Assembly (NCBI GenBank): GCA_947448025.1
Contig: CANFLV010000009.1
Coordinates: 1 to 64,000 of the forward strand
From: Oxalobacteraceae bacterium
GTDB taxonomy: Bacteria; Pseudomonadota; Gammaproteobacteria; Burkholderiales; Burkholderiaceae_D
DNA: 64,000 nt
Reading direction: 5' to 3'
Shown here: one piece after another, positions 61,873-64,000 of the stretch
Position numbering within the stretch: the stretch's first letter is position 1
Layout of the letters: each line of letters opens with the position of its first letter
The notes under the pieces: generated by a model
Database searches by the model: none
What the model was told of the DNA's origin: nothing
Seen by the model: only the letters and a program-made list of their open reading frames with translations
Program-made: the position numbers and the translations under genes

Positions 61873-63213
61873 ATGAAACTACGCACTCTATTGTTGGCTG
61901 CCACAGTCGCTGCGAGCGCTGCCTCGGCTATCGCGACCGCGAATGCCTATGCCGCAGCGCCCGCCAAGGAACAGTTCTTCCCGGTGCTGTCGTATCGCAC
62001 GGGACCGTACGCGCCGAACGGCGTGCCTTGGGCGAACGGCTTTGTCGATTACCTCAAGCTGGTCAATGCGCGCGGCGGTATCAATGGCGTGAAGATTTCA
62101 TATGAAGAATGCGAAACCGGCTATGACACCGCGCGCAGCGTCGAATGCTACGAGCGCCTGAAGGGCAAAAATGGCGGCGCCTCGATGGTGCAGCCGCTGT
62201 CCACCGGCGCGACTTTCGCGATCACCGAAAAAGCCCCGATCGACAAGGTCCCGGTCGTCACCATCGGCTATGGCCGCAGTGACAGTGCCGACGGCATGGT
62301 CTTCAAATGGAACTTCCCGATCGCCGGCAATTACTGGGTCGCCGCGGACGCGATCGTGCAAGCCATCGGCAAGAAAGAAGGCGGACTCGACAAACTGAAG
62401 GGCAAGAAGATCGCGCTCGTGTATCACGACAGCCCGTTTGGTAAAGAGCCGATTCCACTGCTGCAGCAACGCGCAGGCCTGCATGGCTTCGAGCTGCAGA
62501 TGTTGCCGGTCACAGCGCCAGGCGTAGAGCAAAAGGCGACCTGGCTACAGGTGCGCCAGTCGCGTCCTGACTACGTGATCCTGTGGGGCTGGGGCGTGAT
62601 GAATTCGACCGCGATCAAGGAAGCCCAGGCGACTGGTTATCCGCGCGAAAAAATGTATGGCGTGTGGTGGGCCGGTGCCGAGCCTGACGTGAAAGACGTC
62701 GCCGATGGCGCGAAAGGCTACAACGCAGTAGCGATGCAACATGGCGCAGAACCACAGTCGAAAGTCGTCAAGGATGTATTGGCCATGGTTCACGACAAAG
62801 GCCAGGGAACCGGTCCTAAGGATGAAGTCGGCCAGGTGCTGTACATGCGCGGTGCGCTCAGCGCAATGCTCGGCATCGAAGGCGTACGCGCTGCACAGGA
62901 ACGCTTCGGCAAGGGCAAGACCATGACGGGTGAACAGGTCCGCTGGGGTCTGGAAAACCTGAACCTGACACAAGCCAAGTTGGACTCACTTGGCTTTGCC
63001 GGCGTACTGCGGCCGATCTCGACTTCCTGTGCCGACCACATGGGTGCGACCTGGGCGCGCATCCATACCTGGGATGGCAAGCAGTGGAAATTCACGTCGG
63101 ACTGGCTGCAGGCGGACGAAATGATCCTGAAGCCACTGACCAAAACCATTGCGGCCAAATACGCCGCCGACAAGAAGCTGACGCCACGCACACCGGCTGA
63201 CTGCCAGAGCTGA
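61873..63213 (+). CDS. ABC transporter substrate-binding protein (Liv type)
   Basis: This 446-residue periplasmic protein starts at 61873, where AGGAG lies upstream and a signal peptide follows (about residues 1-27, ending AYAAA). The core begins FFPVLSYRTGPYAPNGVPWANGFVDYLKLVNARGG, typical of the longer binding proteins found beside acyl-CoA ligases. A YGRSDSADG loop and VYHDSPFGKEPIPLL are visible. The ligand is probably an aromatic or aliphatic acid rather than an amino acid, judging from the ligase (inference). Confidence 0.88.
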   Translation: MKLRTLLLAATVAASAASAIATANAYAAAPAKEQFFPVLSYRTGPYAPNGVPWANGFVDYLKLVNARGGINGVKISYEECETGYDTARSVECYERLKGKNGGASMVQPLSTGATFAITEKAPIDKVPVVTIGYGRSDSADGMVFKWNFPIAGNYWVAADAIVQAIGKKEGGLDKLKGKKIALVYHDSPFGKEPIPLLQQRAGLHGFELQMLPVTAPGVEQKATWLQVRQSRPDYVILWGWGVMNSTAIKEAQATGYPREKMYGVWWAGAEPDVKDVADGAKGYNAVAMQHGAEPQSKVVKDVLAMVHDKGQGTGPKDEVGQVLYMRGALSAMLGIEGVRAAQERFGKGKTMTGEQVRWGLENLNLTQAKLDSLGFAGVLRPISTSCADHMGATWARIHTWDGKQWKFTSDWLQADEMILKPLTKTIAAKYAADKKLTPRTPADCQS

Positions 63214-63221
63214 TGATGCCC

Positions 63222-63250
63222 GCCTCCCGCAGCTCGATGCAGCGGGAGGC
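63222..63250 (+). other. Intercistronic hairpin between the binding-protein and LivF-like genes
   Basis: GCCTCCCGC (63222-63230) pairs perfectly with 63242-63250. No T run follows, so it is more likely an mRNA-stabilising hairpin than a full terminator. Confidence 0.5.
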
Positions 63251-63316
63251 GCAAGCGACATGCCAGGGATTTTTTGCTGGTCTCGCTGTGAATTGAACGG
63301 AACCTGAGAGCACGTC

Positions 63317-64000
63317 ATGGAAGCAAAAAATATTGTATTGAACGTCAACGGCATCGAGGTCATTTATAACCACGTCGTTCTCGTGCTGAAGGGCGTCTCG
63401 CTGCAGGTACCGGAAGGCGGCATCGTCGCGCTCCTGGGCGGCAATGGCGCGGGCAAGACCACGACTCTGCGCGCTGTCTCGAACCTGCTGCAGGGCGAAC
63501 GCGGCGAAGTCACGAAGGGCACGATCGAATTGCGCGGCGAGCGCATCGAGAACCGTTCGCCATCCGACCTCGTGCAGCGCGGCGTGGTGCAGGTGATGGA
63601 AGGGCGGCATTGCTTTGCGCATCTGACGATCGAAGAAAACCTGATGACCGGTTCCTACACGCGCAGCGACAAGGGCGAAATCGCCGCCAATCTGGACAAG
63701 GTCTACACCTATTTTCCGCGCCTGAAAACGCGCCGCACTTCGCAGGCGGCCTACACTTCGGGTGGCGAGCAGCAGATGTGCGCCATCGGTCGCGCGCTGA
63801 TGACGAATCCGAATATCGTGCTGCTGGACGAGCCGTCGATGGGTCTCGCGCCGCAGATCGTCGAAGAAGTCTTCAACATCGTCAAGGACTTGAACCACAA
63901 GGAAAAAGTCACCTTCCTGCTGGCCGAGCAGAACACCATGGTCGCGCTGCGTTACGCCGACTTTGGCTACATCCTCGAAAATGGCCGCGTCGTCATGGAA
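63317..64000 (+). CDS. Branched-chain-type ABC ATPase (LivF-like), cut by the window end
   Basis: The first 228 codons of an ATPase are present; the end lies beyond the window. Walker A is GGNGAGKT (about residues 41-48), the signature TSGGEQQM and Walker B IVLLDEPSMGLAP are clear, and LLAEQNTMVALRYADFGYILENG follows. This completes the third Liv-type transporter. Confidence 0.9.
   Translation, partial: MEAKNIVLNVNGIEVIYNHVVLVLKGVSLQVPEGGIVALLGGNGAGKTTTLRAVSNLLQGERGEVTKGTIELRGERIENRSPSDLVQRGVVQVMEGRHCFAHLTIEENLMTGSYTRSDKGEIAANLDKVYTYFPRLKTRRTSQAAYTSGGEQQMCAIGRALMTNPNIVLLDEPSMGLAPQIVEEVFNIVKDLNHKEKVTFLLAEQNTMVALRYADFGYILENGRVVME

Noticed and set aside
1-64000. tRNA, rRNA and riboswitch genes
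   Set aside because: None could be recognised by eye on either strand; a covariance-model scan would be needed to exclude small RNAs.

Overview
The window reads as a stretch of chromosome from a betaproteobacterium of the order Burkholderiales, most probably near Oxalobacteraceae. This is inferred from the style of the encoded proteins, the moderately high GC content and the dense packing of branched-chain-type ABC transport operons; no rRNA, tRNA or other taxonomic marker is present. Most of it is ordinary metabolic and transport DNA with short gene-dense operons. Accessory-looking DNA is confined to about 1-340, 20231-20470, 24890-25240, 41640-42670 and 54822-55990.

Layout. 537-8513: a peptide-type ABC transporter (binding protein, two permeases, two ATPases), a GntR/FCD regulator and a cytosolic-looking gamma-glutamyltransferase-family enzyme, preceded by a good sigma-54 promoter and an upstream palindrome. 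8610-9937: a YfeH-like bile acid:sodium symporter family protein and a small unknown. 9976-14031: a TPR/GT41 (O-GlcNAc-transferase-like) enzyme divergent from a VCBS-repeat protein. 14199-18113 (minus strand): a sulfonate/taurine-type ABC transporter coupled to a carboxymuconolactone-decarboxylase-like protein and a spermidine-synthase-like protein. 18431-36315: mostly single genes: a DUF885 protein, a lipoprotein alpha/beta hydrolase, a B12-binding radical SAM enzyme, an acyl-CoA ligase, a patatin, a CPA2 antiporter, RarD, EttA, UbiX, a small phospholipase-A2-like protein, a thioesterase, a MAPEG protein and a PhyH dioxygenase.

36605-41481 is a Liv operon with a fused permease-ATPase. 44467-51171 is a second Liv-type system with a polysaccharide-deacetylase-family enzyme at the front, an amidase at the end and a divergent IclR regulator; it looks like an uptake-and-hydrolysis pathway for an amide-type nitrogen compound. 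56883 to the window end is a third Liv-type system led by an AMP-forming acyl-CoA ligase and divergent from a Crp/Fnr regulator; it probably imports and CoA-activates a carboxylic acid.

The least ordinary elements are these. A dispersed two-hairpin repeat is present at both 1 and 41650, and its copies differ by compensatory stem changes. There are degenerate toxin-antitoxin remnants: a 3' ParE-like fragment, an internally deleted RelE/HigB-like toxin still joined to its antitoxin, and an orphan MazE. A 12-bp inverted operator pair flanks the IclR-controlled promoter. A roughly 1.1-kb non-coding island at 54822-55998 holds an 8-bp tandem array, a long inverted repeat, a 20-bp tandem array and a MITE-like palindromic element. 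All functional calls come from reading motifs by eye; no database search was run.
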